A stretch of DNA of 64,000 nucleotides from Cerioporus squamosus (taxonomy: Eukaryota > Basidiomycota > Agaricomycetes > Polyporales > Polyporaceae): contig JABYQS010000003.1 in assembly GCA_022592435.1 (NCBI GenBank), positions 604,470 through 668,469 on the forward strand, read 5' to 3'. Below the pieces are notes generated by a model. It was not told where the DNA came from, did no database searches, and saw only the letters and a program-made list of their open reading frames with translations. Numbering within the stretch: position 1 is the first letter of the stretch; each line of letters starts with the position of its first letter. Made by a program: the position numbers and the translations under genes. This document shows positions 34,880 through 46,838 of the stretch, one piece after another.

Positions 34880-37436
34880 TTTTAACCGTCAACAAGTTAC
34901 CAGCAGGATGTCGGGGACTCGGAGTAGTGCGGTGCGGTGCGCAGCAGCTCCAAATTCACTGATTGAGGCTCTCGAGCCACGGAGCGTCGCGTATGAAGTC
35001 CGAAAAGCAGTGCTGGAGATAGCAAAGCAAGAGTGCAGCCACAGAGGATCGTGCTCGGGCGTGGCGATCAGAACGAGGTTGATGGCAGAGGGAGAGATGT
35101 GAGGCGCCCACGTCGGGTTAGTGAGCGCGCATGTATGGGTGCCCGATCGGGACGGTCACGCCTGGTCACGCGCGCGGTGTCAGGGCGCGACGCGTCACGC
35201 ACACGCGCGGCGTGACCGGGTGGGTGCGGTCGCGAGCCACGACGGTCGTGGGAAGGCGACGGTCGGCGAGAAGACGATCATCGGGCGGGAGACACCGACC
35301 GAATCGGGCTGTGGCTGCGTCGCCGCATGACGAGCTCGTTTGCCCACAGTGCAGCTGCACACGCCGGCCTGTCGCTGCCTGCAGACGAGCTACAGCCTCC
35401 TCCAGGTCCTCAGCCTCCCCGATCCATACATAGCGGCCGCCGGTGTCCTTGGGTGCTTGACAGACTCGAGTCAGACAACCCATCTGCATCCTCTGCTCGA
35501 GCCGCCCAGCTGCCCACTCTAGGACGACGGCGAACCACCGGGCTGTGTCGTAGGCTGTCCGCGATGTGACCCCCCTGCGCCGCGTTCGCTGTTCGTCGTG
35601 CCCGGCGTTGACGTGCGTGGACTCCGCCGAGTTATCCAAGCGGCAATGTAGGAGCTCTCTGCGGCTCGCGCGTTCGCTCTCGCCGACTCGACGTCAGCTC
35701 GATGCCCGATGCACCGCGTTTGTATGTGTAGTTTCTGTCTGCATCCGGACCGACGGCTTCGTGGCGCTGACCGTTTGCGAACGCGGTGATAGATGCATTT
35801 ACGCGTTTACCTACAGGCTGTGAGGCGACCGGTTTGTTAAAGGCTACGCAGGACCAACATTCCCACTGACTCAGAGATGTCGCAAACAGGTCCCCCTCAA
35901 TGTCGCATAACTGTTGCCCCGGCGTGAGGACTTCACAGCGAAGCGCGGGGCCGGATTGCGATTAATATTCTGCTGTAACGGTTCATCTACCTCGTTAATG
36001 GACAGCCGACTTCCTAACCACCCGGTCAAGCACTATGTCTAATGGTGCCACAGTGGGTCCTATCGCAGAGGGTCTTCGGAGGTAAGTAGGCCTGTGTGCA
36101 GTTCATCTCGAGACCGAGACGCTGATGATTGCATACCGCTCGTCGGTCACTATTTTGCAGTCCGGACCTGATAACGGTCCGACGCGCTTTCACGAAATTA
36201 CTGCGCCGTGCTACAACGCGTGTTGCAGACAGCAGCTTGAATCGCCAGAGATGCGGGAACCCCGGTGGCTCTCGAGTCTCGCTGACGTCCTCGATTCAAC
36301 GGCAAGTCAGAGTCCCGTCAATTGCATGACGTTGCCGACGGCCGACTGACAGCAGACTTCGCAAGCCCCAGTCTGACCTCCGTCCGCGCTGCTCCTGCGC
36401 GATGACTACGGACTCCGGAGGCGTCCTCGGTCTCAGCATTCTCGCCCGTCGCCTAGGAAAGCCCTCGGGATTCGGAGCACAAAAGGCAAACAACCCTTTG
36501 GATTTCCCGACCGAGGGCTGTTCGGTTCGGTATCCTACAGGTCGGACTCGGATTCTTTTCGGGTTTCAAAAGGCAAGGCCCAGGGGATGCGCTGCCAGAT
36601 CCCATAAATTTGTAGTGCCCGCGAACTGACAGGACCTGCAAACAGGTCCCTGACATCTCCTTTCGGTGACGCAGTGTGTCATGGCTCTTACATCGTGTCC
36701 GCACGACGCCTGGCGAAGGCTGGCGAAGGTCGTCCGTCCCCGCATATCGCTATTCCACGCCACGTCGACCCCGGCTCGAGAAGCGTTGGGCTCTGGGACT
36801 GCATTACTCGCCAAGGTTCGCGGGTAGGCGTATGATAGCATGCATTCGCACGCGGACCAGGGAACCGCCGAGCGCGTCGTGCCTAGCAGTTGCGTGCTTC
36901 CGCGTTCTGGTCCCTAGAAGCGTGCTTCTTGCGTCGCGCTGGCAGCACTGGCCGGGCCCGAGTTGCCTGTTGAGCGTGGACGAGAGAAGCGTGCCGCTGT
37001 CCGGCTGGCAGCTGAAACACGAACCAAGCCCCCGCGCGGTAGGCACTTCCCGCGCTTCCCGCCGCGTTTATTCAGTCCTTACTGGTTCCGTTGTGGCGTC
37101 TCGAGTTCTCTCGACCTCCTCCGCCGTGCCACTGACGTTACCAAACACTAACGGGCTTTGTCCGACGCACCCACCCCAGTCCAGCCCTGTCATGCGTACG
37201 TTGTAGACAAATACACCCCCCTCTGCAGTGGGGCCTGTCCGGGTGCAAGCCGGATGTTGTAAGTGTACTTGCACAATAGCAGCCCGGGCGCGAATATATC
37301 TATACGAGGCTTGCGTTTTGCCGACGCACCCTCCTGGTCATGAGAACATATGAGCTCACTCGGGCAAACCCCATTCGCCGCTAGCGACATCACGGCCATG
37401 AGGTTATCGAACGAGCCAGGGGGCCGTGGAGAAGCC
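34880..37436. other. 2.6-kb region without a supportable gene
   Basis: Upstream of the ING gene. Short frames only, none with recognisable motifs or a consistent exon chain. The first few hundred bases are the likely ING promoter. It borders the MITE at 37437. Confidence 0.45.
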
Positions 37437-37626
37437 TGTCGGAACTTTCCGAAGGTCATCTGGATTAATCTAGATGACTTGTATTTTCCCCGATGCACCG
37501 GATGCAAAGACGATGGTGTCAGATAGCTTTCAGATGGTGCGGATAAGTCAACGGATGGCCGCTGATGCTCAATTAGATGGTAAATAGATGTTAATTCATC
37601 CGGATGGTCGTGGGAAAGTTCCGACA
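37437..37626. mobile_element. 190-bp MITE with Plavaka-unit terminal repeats
   Basis: Starts TGTCGGAACTTTCC at 37437 and ends with its exact reverse complement at 37626. CC flanks both sides (37435-37436 and 37627-37628), a probable 2-bp target duplication. The inverted similarity extends to about 28 bases with mismatches. The interior has several GGATG/CATCC words, including CATCCGGAT at 37597-37605, and no coding capacity. The ends match those of the 12.3-kb unit, so that element's transposase is the natural candidate for mobilising it. Confidence 0.85.
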
Positions 37627-38116
37627 CCTCCTCCAGCCTTCGTCCCACTTTGCACATAAAGGGCAAGGCGCCAGAAAGGCTGGCTCTCGTGCGCGAGTGG
37701 CAAGCTGCTCGCTTGTCAAACACGGGTGGGTGACTGGTGGTGAATATCGGCATGGTGAGACTTGCCCCCATCGATACATACGACTTATCTTCCGACTCTG
37801 AGACATGCCTCCACGTAACAATTGTATCAACCAGACATCGTCGCAGCGCGATCCCACCGAAACAAGGCACTAGTGCGGGACCGAGTAAGTCCGCGGCGGG
37901 GCGGCCCCGCAAACGCGCCAGGGTGGTGATGGTTTCGCGACGGATAGTCTGTTCTTCCTTGCAGGTTCGCCCAAGCGAACCTCGGCGAGGAGGCATTTTC
38001 TGCAGAGCACCGTGCCACCCCGAACGCCAACGGTATCATGAGGACAACTTTCAAGCTCCGGCCGTGGCAGAACGCAAAACTCACAGAGAATGGGTACCAG
38101 AATACGCCGGGAGTAT
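37627..38116. other. Flank of MITE; possible zinc-binding stretch on minus strand
   Basis: The minus strand around 38080-37990 encodes a cysteine-rich run (CEFCVLPRPELESCPHD, then LCRKC) with C-x2-C pairs either side of a Cys-x-His. It is in frame with little else and lies beyond the stop of the weak gene at 38117. Probably chance or a relic. Confidence 0.25.
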
Positions 38117-39029
38117 TCAGACGACTGTCGCCCTGCGGAGCAGGAAGCTGTCGAGGCCGTCGAAGATATGCCGCAATGCGTCCGGGCCGTGCATCGACTC
38201 GACCTTCGCGATGGGCGTGAGCCCGCACAGAGACTTCTGCAGAGCCTGCACACCGGGAATGAACAAGTCAGCGACTTCTGGATGATGACATGGTGAGATC
38301 CAAGCGGCCAGTGATAGAAGACGTATAGGCGTGGGTGCGTGATAGATCCAGAACGAAGACAAAGTTTTTTCGAGGGCGAGCAGATGCGTCTGCACCAGAT
38401 CTTGACTTCGCGGTGTCATGTCTCTGAGATTCAATGTCACAGCCTGATCGCTGGCAGGCGCATTTTCCCGGGCTTTCTAGGTACAATACGGCGTCCAAGC
38501 TTCCGAAGAACCACCAACCTGTGTTACAGGTGCGCCACCAGAGTGGTGGGAGGCCGCCGGGACGTACATGTGCGCGCGAACCACACGCCGGACAATGATA
38601 GTGTTATGAGGTCGAGATTGTGCATCGGTCAAGCATCGATACAAGGGTACATCGGACACCTGTACGATCGCGCCTTGTCAATGACCGACGGCCCAGAGAC
38701 CGTCAAATTCATTTACACTGCGCGGTAACATATGGCATCTGCTCTCATCCTGCGGCTTGGATGACAAAGATCATCTGCGAAATCACTGCGCGAGAGTAGG
38801 CGAGAGCGAGCCTCGAGGAGCACCCGCATTGCCACATGAAGATCAAGCACTAGTGCACTCACCTTATGAGGGAGCGGGGCTAAGGACGTCGGGTCCTCCC
38901 GTTCCTCGAGGAGCCCTAATCGTATGTCGGTATGTTCCGATGGTTTAATGCCTTGCTGGCTATCTTCAGGCTGTCTTCCGCCGCCACTGACAGGTTCATG
39001 TGGAGAATGAAGGGCATCCGACATGCCAT
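38117..39029 (-). CDS. Possible unrecognised gene
   Basis: Two minus-strand stretches look coding. About 39029-38873 gives MPFILHMNLSVAAEDSLKI and onward, then in the next frame LGLLEEREDPTSLAPLPHK up to a clean gtgagt donor at 38862. About 38450-38117 gives AVTLNLRDMTPRSQDLVQTH onward, ending TGA at 38117 after LDSFLLRRATVV. The first needs one base restored near 38917 to stay in frame. The region between, about 400 bases, may hold other exons or one long intron. No domain is recognised and no function is proposed. Confidence 0.35.
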
Positions 39030-39589
39030 GGACGCCTACTACGGCACAAGAACGGAGGGTATACGGCCTGCTTCCCATGCTAGCTTCATGGTGATCGTTG
39101 CTAGTCGTTCGACGCTCCTGGCTTCTCATGGCAGTGGGAAGGAACGCTGGAAGCAAGTCGACAGACGTCGACTTGAAGGAGCGGAAGCTCGAGAAGGCGG
39201 GCGATAATCAACGTCTTGGATGGCAAGGCTGTTCTGTCGCAACCATGGAACGCAGAGGCTTGGGAACCAGAAGAGCCGATGCATGCAATCATATAGGCTG
39301 CCTGACTGTGTGTAATGGACCAGGAGATCAAGGTCGAGGATTTGTGGAGGACGTACAACGTTGAGTCTTACTGTTCCAGTGTTCCACTGCCAGAAGCAGC
39401 TTTCGGAGCTTCAAAGCGTTCTTATTGGACTAATCGTGAGGTGTTGATTCAGTTACTGACAGTAAGCAGCTACGTAAACACGGGGTTGTTAACCGAGCGC
39501 GCCACGATGACGCTGTGTCGTCTCGTCGCAGGCCAACTTCAACGTTCACTACCTCCTCGTCCTCTCTACCGTTCTCCTCCGCCACCCCC
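39030..39589. other. Intergenic region upstream of TRP-like gene
   Basis: No supportable gene. It separates the weak minus-strand gene from the plus-strand TRP-like gene and should contain the promoter of the latter. An in-frame upstream ATG at 39515 exists, but using it would hide the signal peptide. Confidence 0.45.
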
Positions 39590-42500
39590 ATGGCAGGCTT
39601 CCATGAGCCCGTGTCACCATGGAGGGTCCTTTTCTTGCTCTTCTCTCTTCTAGTCTCCAGCTTCACGTTCACGACCGCGCAGCCTGCCACCCTACAGTAC
39701 TCTGATTGTTTCTCGAGCGACAACACAACCCAGAAAGTCGACGTCTCGACTGTCTACGCACAGTTCTTCCCCGACAGCGCCAAGGGACCATACATTAACT
39801 TTACCGTAATTGGAACGACGCCTCAGACGATAGTTGCGGCGTCAGATGGAGAACATCCGGTTGCCAGTAAGTACCCATGTTCCGATGTGCAGACTCTTGC
39901 AATGACATCGGTGCAAACACCCTCCAGCGACACTCTTCACGACCACCGAACTACTGACCTTCCAACAAGCAAACAACAATAGCAACTCTTTCTTCTGCGC
40001 GACCCTGCGCCCTCCCTCGCCCCTAGGCACTCCTGATCCCCAGAATGGCTACTGTCCGCTTAGCCCAGGCCCGTTCGCGTTCTCATCATCCGTGCTGCTC
40101 AGCAGCGGCTACGAGCTCGCAACTTTCGACACCCGTCTCCGAGCGCTGGACCCATCTCAACGCGAACTCCTGTGTCTGGACGTGAACACAACCATGCTCA
40201 AACCTGGCGCAGTGGACTCCGTCTATGGCCACGCACACATCATATTCTGGTGCACCGTCGGCCTCGCGATAGGATACTGGGCAATAGTGGGCATTGCACG
40301 GTTGGTTGCCGCGTGGGGTCGCGGTTCGTCCATGGGTGGGAGTGGGATATTGGCCCGGATCGAGAGCGCGGGATTCATCCTTGCAAGTGCGCTGAGCGGT
40401 GAACGGTTCGCGTCGTCACCTGCTTTGATGCGTTTCTGTAAGTCATCCTTCTGGTTGCGGACTATACTTGTGGATGAGACCGACGTGCGGTCATGAAGCC
40501 AATTTTGCACCGGTACCCGTGGTTCTGCGCGAATTGAGGATCTCGCTCGAAGTGTCTCATGGCGTCGACTCTCCATCGCATGTCTCCGACCTCTACATGT
40601 AAGCCTAGGTCGACCTCACTGGAGGGCTTGAAGGTTCGGTTTGAGCCTATCATAGGACAAGGGTGCAGATGAGCGCGGCTTGGTCGGCTTATGCCACGTC
40701 TGTTGCAGCGCCGCGCAGCCCATACCTGGAAGCTGGGCGTTGTGCAGGATGCCTGAGACACTTGCCCTCCTCCTGGTGACGCGGTAGACACGAGCAGATT
40801 CCCCCTCGCGTTCATATGAATATAATGCGCAAAATCGTGGTCTCGTTCTTTTGCGGTATCTATTCAAACATTCTTATAACTGACCGGTTTACGCAGGCAC
40901 GCCCTCCTTGAGGGACATCATCTTCCACACGCAATGGTGTGCAGCGCTGTCCATGATCGCGGTGCAATGGCCCATGTTCACCTGTAAGGCCGTTTTGTTG
41001 AGGCCTGCATGGAGAAGCTCATAATGTCCCGGCAGATCCATTGCTTTCCCAGACCGCTTGGGCGACGTTAAGCTATAGTTAGTCTTATTATCTCCGCTCT
41101 AAGTGCAAGTGTCCTGACTGTCCATTCAGATATCTCGATCACGCAAGGCAAGAATGCTGGACAGGACCATTGGAATCCTCTCGCCGTTGATCCTTATGAC
41201 CCGCCTTCCAATTTCGCCGATCAACTGAGCGACCCTTCTTCGCCGATATTTATTGACAGCAACGCACCGAACTTCATCTTCCAGCTTCCTGCTAACACGG
41301 CCACCGGGATCCCCGCCTTCGCCTGGTCAGTCGGTGTTCGACCCCAGGATCTATTCGGCATCTGCCTGTCCTTGTTTCTTGCGATAATCGGGGTGACCAT
41401 CGTCCTCAGCGTGCTCGTCTGGGCACTCGACTTCCTCTTGTCGTTGATCTCTGGTGCGACTGGAGGCGCACAGTCCGCAGCGGGACTTGGTGGAACGCGG
41501 AGTCCTCGCTACTCTTCCGCGAGCAAGGATATGCTCGACGGTGTGGGAGCAGCTACCGCCGTGGATGAGAACAGGTCGCTCAATGGCCATACTGTCTTTT
41601 CCCGGTCGATGTCCCGATTCCCTGCTACTCGCTCCTGGTGGCGGTGGAGAAGTAATTCTGTGTCACTCCACGGGAGCGTCCTCCAGGGGAACCTCATCCG
41701 CATCCTCATCCTTTTCCACCTCCCTATCACCATCTTCTCCTGCTACCAGATGAGTCTCGGTAAGGGACAGGCCTCGACAACCTCTATTGCCCTCGCCGCA
41801 CTCTCCTTCGCCTTCTTCTCCGTGCTCATTCCCGCCTTCTTGGTACTCCGCCTTACGCTCACGCGGACCAGCAAGCTATACGACGAGACCTGGACCCTTC
41901 TATCCCTCGGGCCGCTGTACAATCACTACAGGCACGGTTCTCAGCTGTTCGCGTGCACCCTCTTCGCGATCAATATAGCTTTCGGAGTCACGATAGGGTT
42001 CGGCCAGAAGAGCGGGACTGCGCAGGCTATCGTCATCCTGGTCGTGGAAGTTGCGGCTGCATTAGGGACCAGCATCTGGCTGCCTTGGGGTCAAGGAGCC
42101 AGTATGGGTCTCATCAGCTTCCTGTTCTGCGTAGCGAGGATTGTCATCGCTGTTCTTCTCGTCATCCTCACCCCAGTCGTAAGTGTCTCACGATCCTCCG
42201 CTATACGTAAGCTGACCTTCCGTCGCTGTCAGGTCTCCATTGGTGCCGGCGCCGCACAGTGGGTCGCATATGCGATCCTATTCATCTTAGGCCTGATATA
42301 CCTGGCCTTCATCCTGATGTTCATTGTGAAGGTGCTTGAAGCCATCCTCCGCATTGTCGGCGGCGTTGGTTTTGGCAGGAGCCGACATGTAGTTGACAGC
42401 GGCCTTCTCGGTACTCTGGGTCTCATGGGTTGCTGCGGTCCACGACATCCGAGTTCGAAGCGTGGCTACCGTCCCACCGAAAGACAGCCTTCGACTCTCG

Positions 42501-43330
42501 CTCTGTCACGACCTTCGCCGCCCTACCAGACCACTAGCGCTCCTTCGTCGGGACCACCTTCCGTGCTTCGTCCTGAACATGCGATGCAGCCGTACAAGGA
42601 GGATAGTGACGACGAGACGGGCTTCATCATGGGCGCATGGCAACCCTTCCCTGGTCCTGGGTACAATGCGGTGGAGGAGCAGCCTCCGGCCCCCGAGGCA
42701 CCGAAATCCGGGTTCGCCAGGGTCGCTGGAGGGCGCGCCCATTATGACTCGCCTTACGCCATAGCGTCCGGCTCCACCCAGACATTCCCGTCGGTTGACC
42801 GCGAGCGCCATGTAGGACCAAGCTCGCTAGCAAGGTCTGCGCCGTCAGTCATGGACGACTCACCCCCTCCCACGCCGTCAATTTCGAGCGCTGCAAGGGG
42901 CTTACCGCCTGGCGCCATGCCACCCGCACATATCCGTACCAAGTCCCAGACGGCAATCATCGAGAATGCGCCGGCGTTGCCCTTCGTGTCGCAGGGCGCG
43001 GGAGATAGTGCCGCGTCTGCCCGGGAGCAGCAGGCCCGAATTGAGTACCTGAACGAGGGGCCATCGGGTGCGACACAGCCAAAGAAGAAGTGGTGGAGGA
43101 AGAATCGCCGAATGAGTGAGAGCGACGCTGCGCTGAGCCCACCGCCGGACCAAGACACTGGCCGGTCGTTCGTTGTCATGCGCAAACCGCGCCCAGGGTT
43201 CTCGAATACTTCCCAGGGCGCGTCGTCCTCAACGCAGCCCGGGGAAGGTGTAGATGAACAGGGACGACGGTCATTCACGGTGTTGCGGGGTACGACGAGC
43301 TCATCGGACCCCCCGACTCTCTCATCATAG
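39590..43330 (+). CDS. TRP-like / flavin-carrier (FLC) family membrane protein
   Basis: Read as join(39590..39866, 39970..40437, 40897..40983, 41036..41077, 41130..42178, 42233..43330), 1006 residues, phases closing throughout. Residues 1-30 form a signal peptide (WRVLFLLFSLLVSSFTFTTA). An extracytoplasmic cysteine-containing domain of the ML/TRP_N type with N-glycosylation sites (NFT, NTT) follows. The rest of the first two thirds holds about nine membrane segments (for example IIFWCTVGLAIGYWAIVGI, LFLAIIGVTIVLSVLVWALD and WVAYAILFILGLIYLAFIL). A Ser/Pro-rich cytosolic tail of about 320 residues ends the protein. Fungal members (Flc1-3, Pkd2, Spray) act in calcium homeostasis, ER/plasma-membrane function and cell-wall integrity; the precise role here is unknown. 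ATG 39590 was preferred to 39515 because it puts the signal peptide at the N-terminus. The second intron is 459 nt, far above the local norm. Confidence 0.9.
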
Positions 43331-43553
43331 TCTTGGCACTTTTCTGTTGTCGCTGTCCTCGTCGTCTATACCTTGCTACTCCTCGTACTGACACATCCTC
43401 CATTTCATTTTGCCATGGGACAATTGCATTACTCTGCACTGTTGCACTGTACACCTGGGACATACAGCCTAATCTATATACATTGCTTTCCTCTCCATGT
43501 GATGATGGCTTGCATAACGTCTGTCCATGTACTCATACTCGCGCTCCCCAATG

Positions 43554-46277
43554 TCACTCCTCGTCGAATCCACCGTCATCCTCGGAGCTCGCGTCTCCAA
43601 GCCAGAATACCCGCCAGTCCTCTGCGCCCTTTTGAACCCAGCCGTAGATGCCCTCACTTCGACTTCTCGTTGGGAGTCCGTTTTCATCTTCAAGAGTGGA
43701 CGAGGCGTAACTGTTGAAGCTGGACGTCGAGTACGACCGCGAGAGACCCGGGAAGAGCGGACGGTCCCAGTGACCCCCGACCATGAGAAGCCCTGCAGCT
43801 CCGCCGACGTCCGCTTGCGCACGTATGGGATCCTGCGCTCGACCCTTCCCTTTTCGCTCTGAGAGCTGCAACAGGGGAACCTCCTGCACCTCCACTCCTT
43901 CCTCGCCGAAGGCCACGACCTGCAAGAACGGCGGGTCCTCTGGGACGTCTGGGTGGCATACCCGTACGGTGACACTCGTCGGCGTCGAGGTCCAGTAGAA
44001 GATGCGGTATGGCGGGACTGCGGATACCTTCGCAGGCAGCGGATGAGGGACAATTTGCGACTGCCGACCCCGAGTGAGGAGGTACATCTGCGTCACTAGC
44101 GACTTCCCCGATGGCCCGGGGATGTCGAACTTCACCGGGCGGGCCCACGTGCCCTTCTCTTTGCTGAACCCGCGACCGTCCCAGGATGCACGCGAGCGGC
44201 GCGACGTGAGGGAGCTCGTGCTTGGGGCGGACATCAGCGCGTTCTGCTGTGCGCTCCAGTTGTCCTCGTACAGCTCGACCTCGCCTACGGCGGCGTCGGC
44301 CACGCGGATGGTTCCCGCTTTCTTCTCGAAGACGACGAAGAGGGAGAGTTGAGTGGGGTAGGCCTTCGTGTTCATGTTGACGGAGAAACCACGCGTATGT
44401 CGCGGGGTCTGAGAATCGAGCGTAGAGCTTCGAGGGAGAATGTCTGATGGGCTGCGGGTGACGTTGTCCTGCACCGATTGATGGATGAAGGTAATGCTCT
44501 TCGCATGCAGAGGAGTGTAGAATTCCTGTGTGCAACATAGTATCATAGGGTCAGAGCGTGATCTGTGGGCACGCTCGTAGAGAGCATTGTGCTCCCGCTA
44601 CGAACCTTGGTGAAGCGGAACGCCCGCTCGCCTTTCGGAGCCTCGTACAGAAGGATAGAAGACTTCGTCGCAATAGCCAGCAGCACGCCGCCTGGGCCTC
44701 GCTGGCCATCGTTCTTCCAGACATCGTATACCAAAACTGAGTTGTGCTGTAGTCGTGACCCAGTAGAGGCGAGCGGAGTGTAGTTAGTGGCCCATCGCAG
44801 TGGTAACTCGTTGATCATGTCCCATTCCGAATCCACCGAATCCGCACGCGTAGGTGCGGTAGGCCTGGACCGACCCGGCGATGTCCAATCACTTGTCAGC
44901 GACGAGTACGATGATTGCGGTTCAGGATGTCGTGAGGGAGACGTCGGCTGTGCGATTCCACCGTCGAGCACTAGGTTCTTCAAGCCCTTAGTGATGGAGA
45001 TGGAGCTTGGTGGTCGGTGATGCTTCTTCCCATGGGAGCCTTTGCTCTTGTGACCAGCGCGTAGATCCAAAGGTTTAGCATCCTACACATCACAGGTAAG
45101 CTACGAAATCATATGCGATGCCTTGAAGCAGACACCGACCTTCTGCGTACTGGCCCACTTTGCTAGGCTGACCAGGCTAGCGAGATTATACATACGAAGT
45201 ATCCTCGGGCTTTCTTGCTCTTTCGATGAGTCCGATTCGGTACTCACAAGCGCAAGCACCACACCCTGCGGGGTGCCCTCTCCGGTGCTTTCTGACTCCA
45301 AGATGGACATCTGGTGAACACTGGGAGATACAACTCAAATTGCCTGTTATATCGCACGGAGACAGACTCACCCTTCACCTTCCCATATGAGCTTGGCCTC
45401 CGCATCAATTGGCCCTTTCTCGGCGTCGTCGTCCTCGTCTGCCTCGCCTGGATACATGTTCAACACAGATAGGCCATTGTCATGGCCAATCAGCAATAGA
45501 TGGTGGTTGCTCAACGGCAGAAGACATCGAATGGGAGACGTCGTGTGTGGCAAGAAGCGTGAACCGAAGTTGTACAGCTTCAAGTGACTGGGCGGGATGG
45601 ACTCAGGTATTAGGGAGGCAGGTGGAGGAGGATACTTTGCATGCGTCAGAGGGGAGACGGGCAGGGTGGCAAACGACGTCTGTAGATGCAGCTGGGGATG
45701 GAGATGTGTCCCGAAGTTGAAGGATGAGGGCGCGCTGGAATACATTGACACGGGATGCGAAGATGTGCCATAGCTGGAAGTATACATCGAGGAATTTGTT
45801 GATGGTGCATATACGGACAATGTTGGAGGAAACGACACCGGCGGATGAGGTTGCTGTGCGGACTGAGGTTGCGCTGGTTGGTCCACCTGGACGGGGAGGT
45901 TACTAAGGATATGTGGCCAAAGCTGGAGAGATCGACTGAACTCACACCTTCTCCCCATCCTCGCTGTCGTCTTCGCTCAAGATCGGCTGGGGATGTTTCC
46001 GCGTAGCGTTCCGCCGCCCTATAAGATAGTGAGCGGACTGACGTCCACGCAACCAGGCTGTGGACGCACCTCTTCTCAATCCACTCCCTCCAGCGACCAA
46101 ACCTACAGATCGCAACCTCCGTCCGTTTAGTCCTTCACAACGATATCTGGCGAGTGCATACCTTGAGTTCGGGCCATGCTGGGCTGTCAGGTCGTCGTAG
46201 GTTGGAAGACCATCGCCTCCAGCTCCGGCCTCATCCTGTTCGGGAACGGGAGGTACATTGAAGGGATCGTCGGACAT
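43554..46277 (-). CDS. CNH (citron homology) domain protein
   Basis: Read as join(43554..44525, 44606..45082, 45140..45320, 45372..45886, 45946..46018, 46070..46102, 46162..46277) on the minus strand, 788 residues, phases closing. The N-terminus (MSDDPFNVPPVPEQDEAGAG) leads to a charged helical motif (RFGRWREWIEKRAAERYAE) spread over a 33-nt exon and its neighbours. A Pro/Gln/Ser-rich linker follows. From about residue 220 come beta-propeller-like repeats typical of CNH domains: IRCLLPLSNHHLLLIGHDNG, a WEGEGVHQMSILE strand, GVLLAIATKSSILLYEAPKG, and later SLFVVFEKKAGTIRVAD. CNH domains bind small GTPases or scaffold trafficking complexes in other proteins, but no kinase, RhoGEF or Vps39-type partner domain is present here, so the function is unknown. 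A remote WD40-type propeller is the main alternative. It converges on the TRP-like gene with 223 bases between stops. Confidence 0.75.
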
Positions 46278-46838
46278 GGTGCCGATGTTAGGAGTTCTTC
46301 GAGCGCAGACTGAGAGACTCGAGCAGATGGCGTGGTTCAGAGCTATTGCTGCGGGCGCATGCGCATGTGCGGAACGGAAATATAGTCTGTGGTAGAGCGT
46401 TGGGTGGTGGCGGTACCTGGCCGCCGTCGGTCACCGACTGCCAGTACTGTCGTGCATCGCCTCCGGAGGATGCCCGCACCCGGCGTTCCTTCTGTCCACC
46501 ACCACGTCCGCCGGGATCTGCAGTCATATCAATGTACATGTCCACACGCTGTGTCTATCGCGATGTGCATCCAGAACCACAAGCTATGGCCAGATATACG
46601 CCTAGCTGCTAACCAAGGCGGTGAAGACCCGGAGCTCACGACAACGTTGGCAGAAGGTCACCCGAATTCAGTTGGGATTTAGCTCGTCGTAATGATACAC
46701 ATGATCATGCCATGACCTTTGTGAGTACAGTTCGTTTTCTGATATACGTTGTTTATATGCGAATACCCAATGCCTAGGGCGATGTTGTCAGTGTACATCG
46801 TCTGTGCGACTACCAGAAAGCATACCTCGCAGTCCCAG
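46278..46838. other. Intergenic region, CNH gene promoter
   Basis: 561 bases between two minus-strand genes. It must carry the CNH gene's promoter and the 3' flank of the zinc-knuckle gene that ends at 46839. No coding frame is supported. Confidence 0.5.

Noticed and set aside
37190..37996. A 268-codon minus-strand open frame
   Set aside because: It runs straight through the 190-bp MITE, so much of the frame is transposon sequence; no domain is seen.
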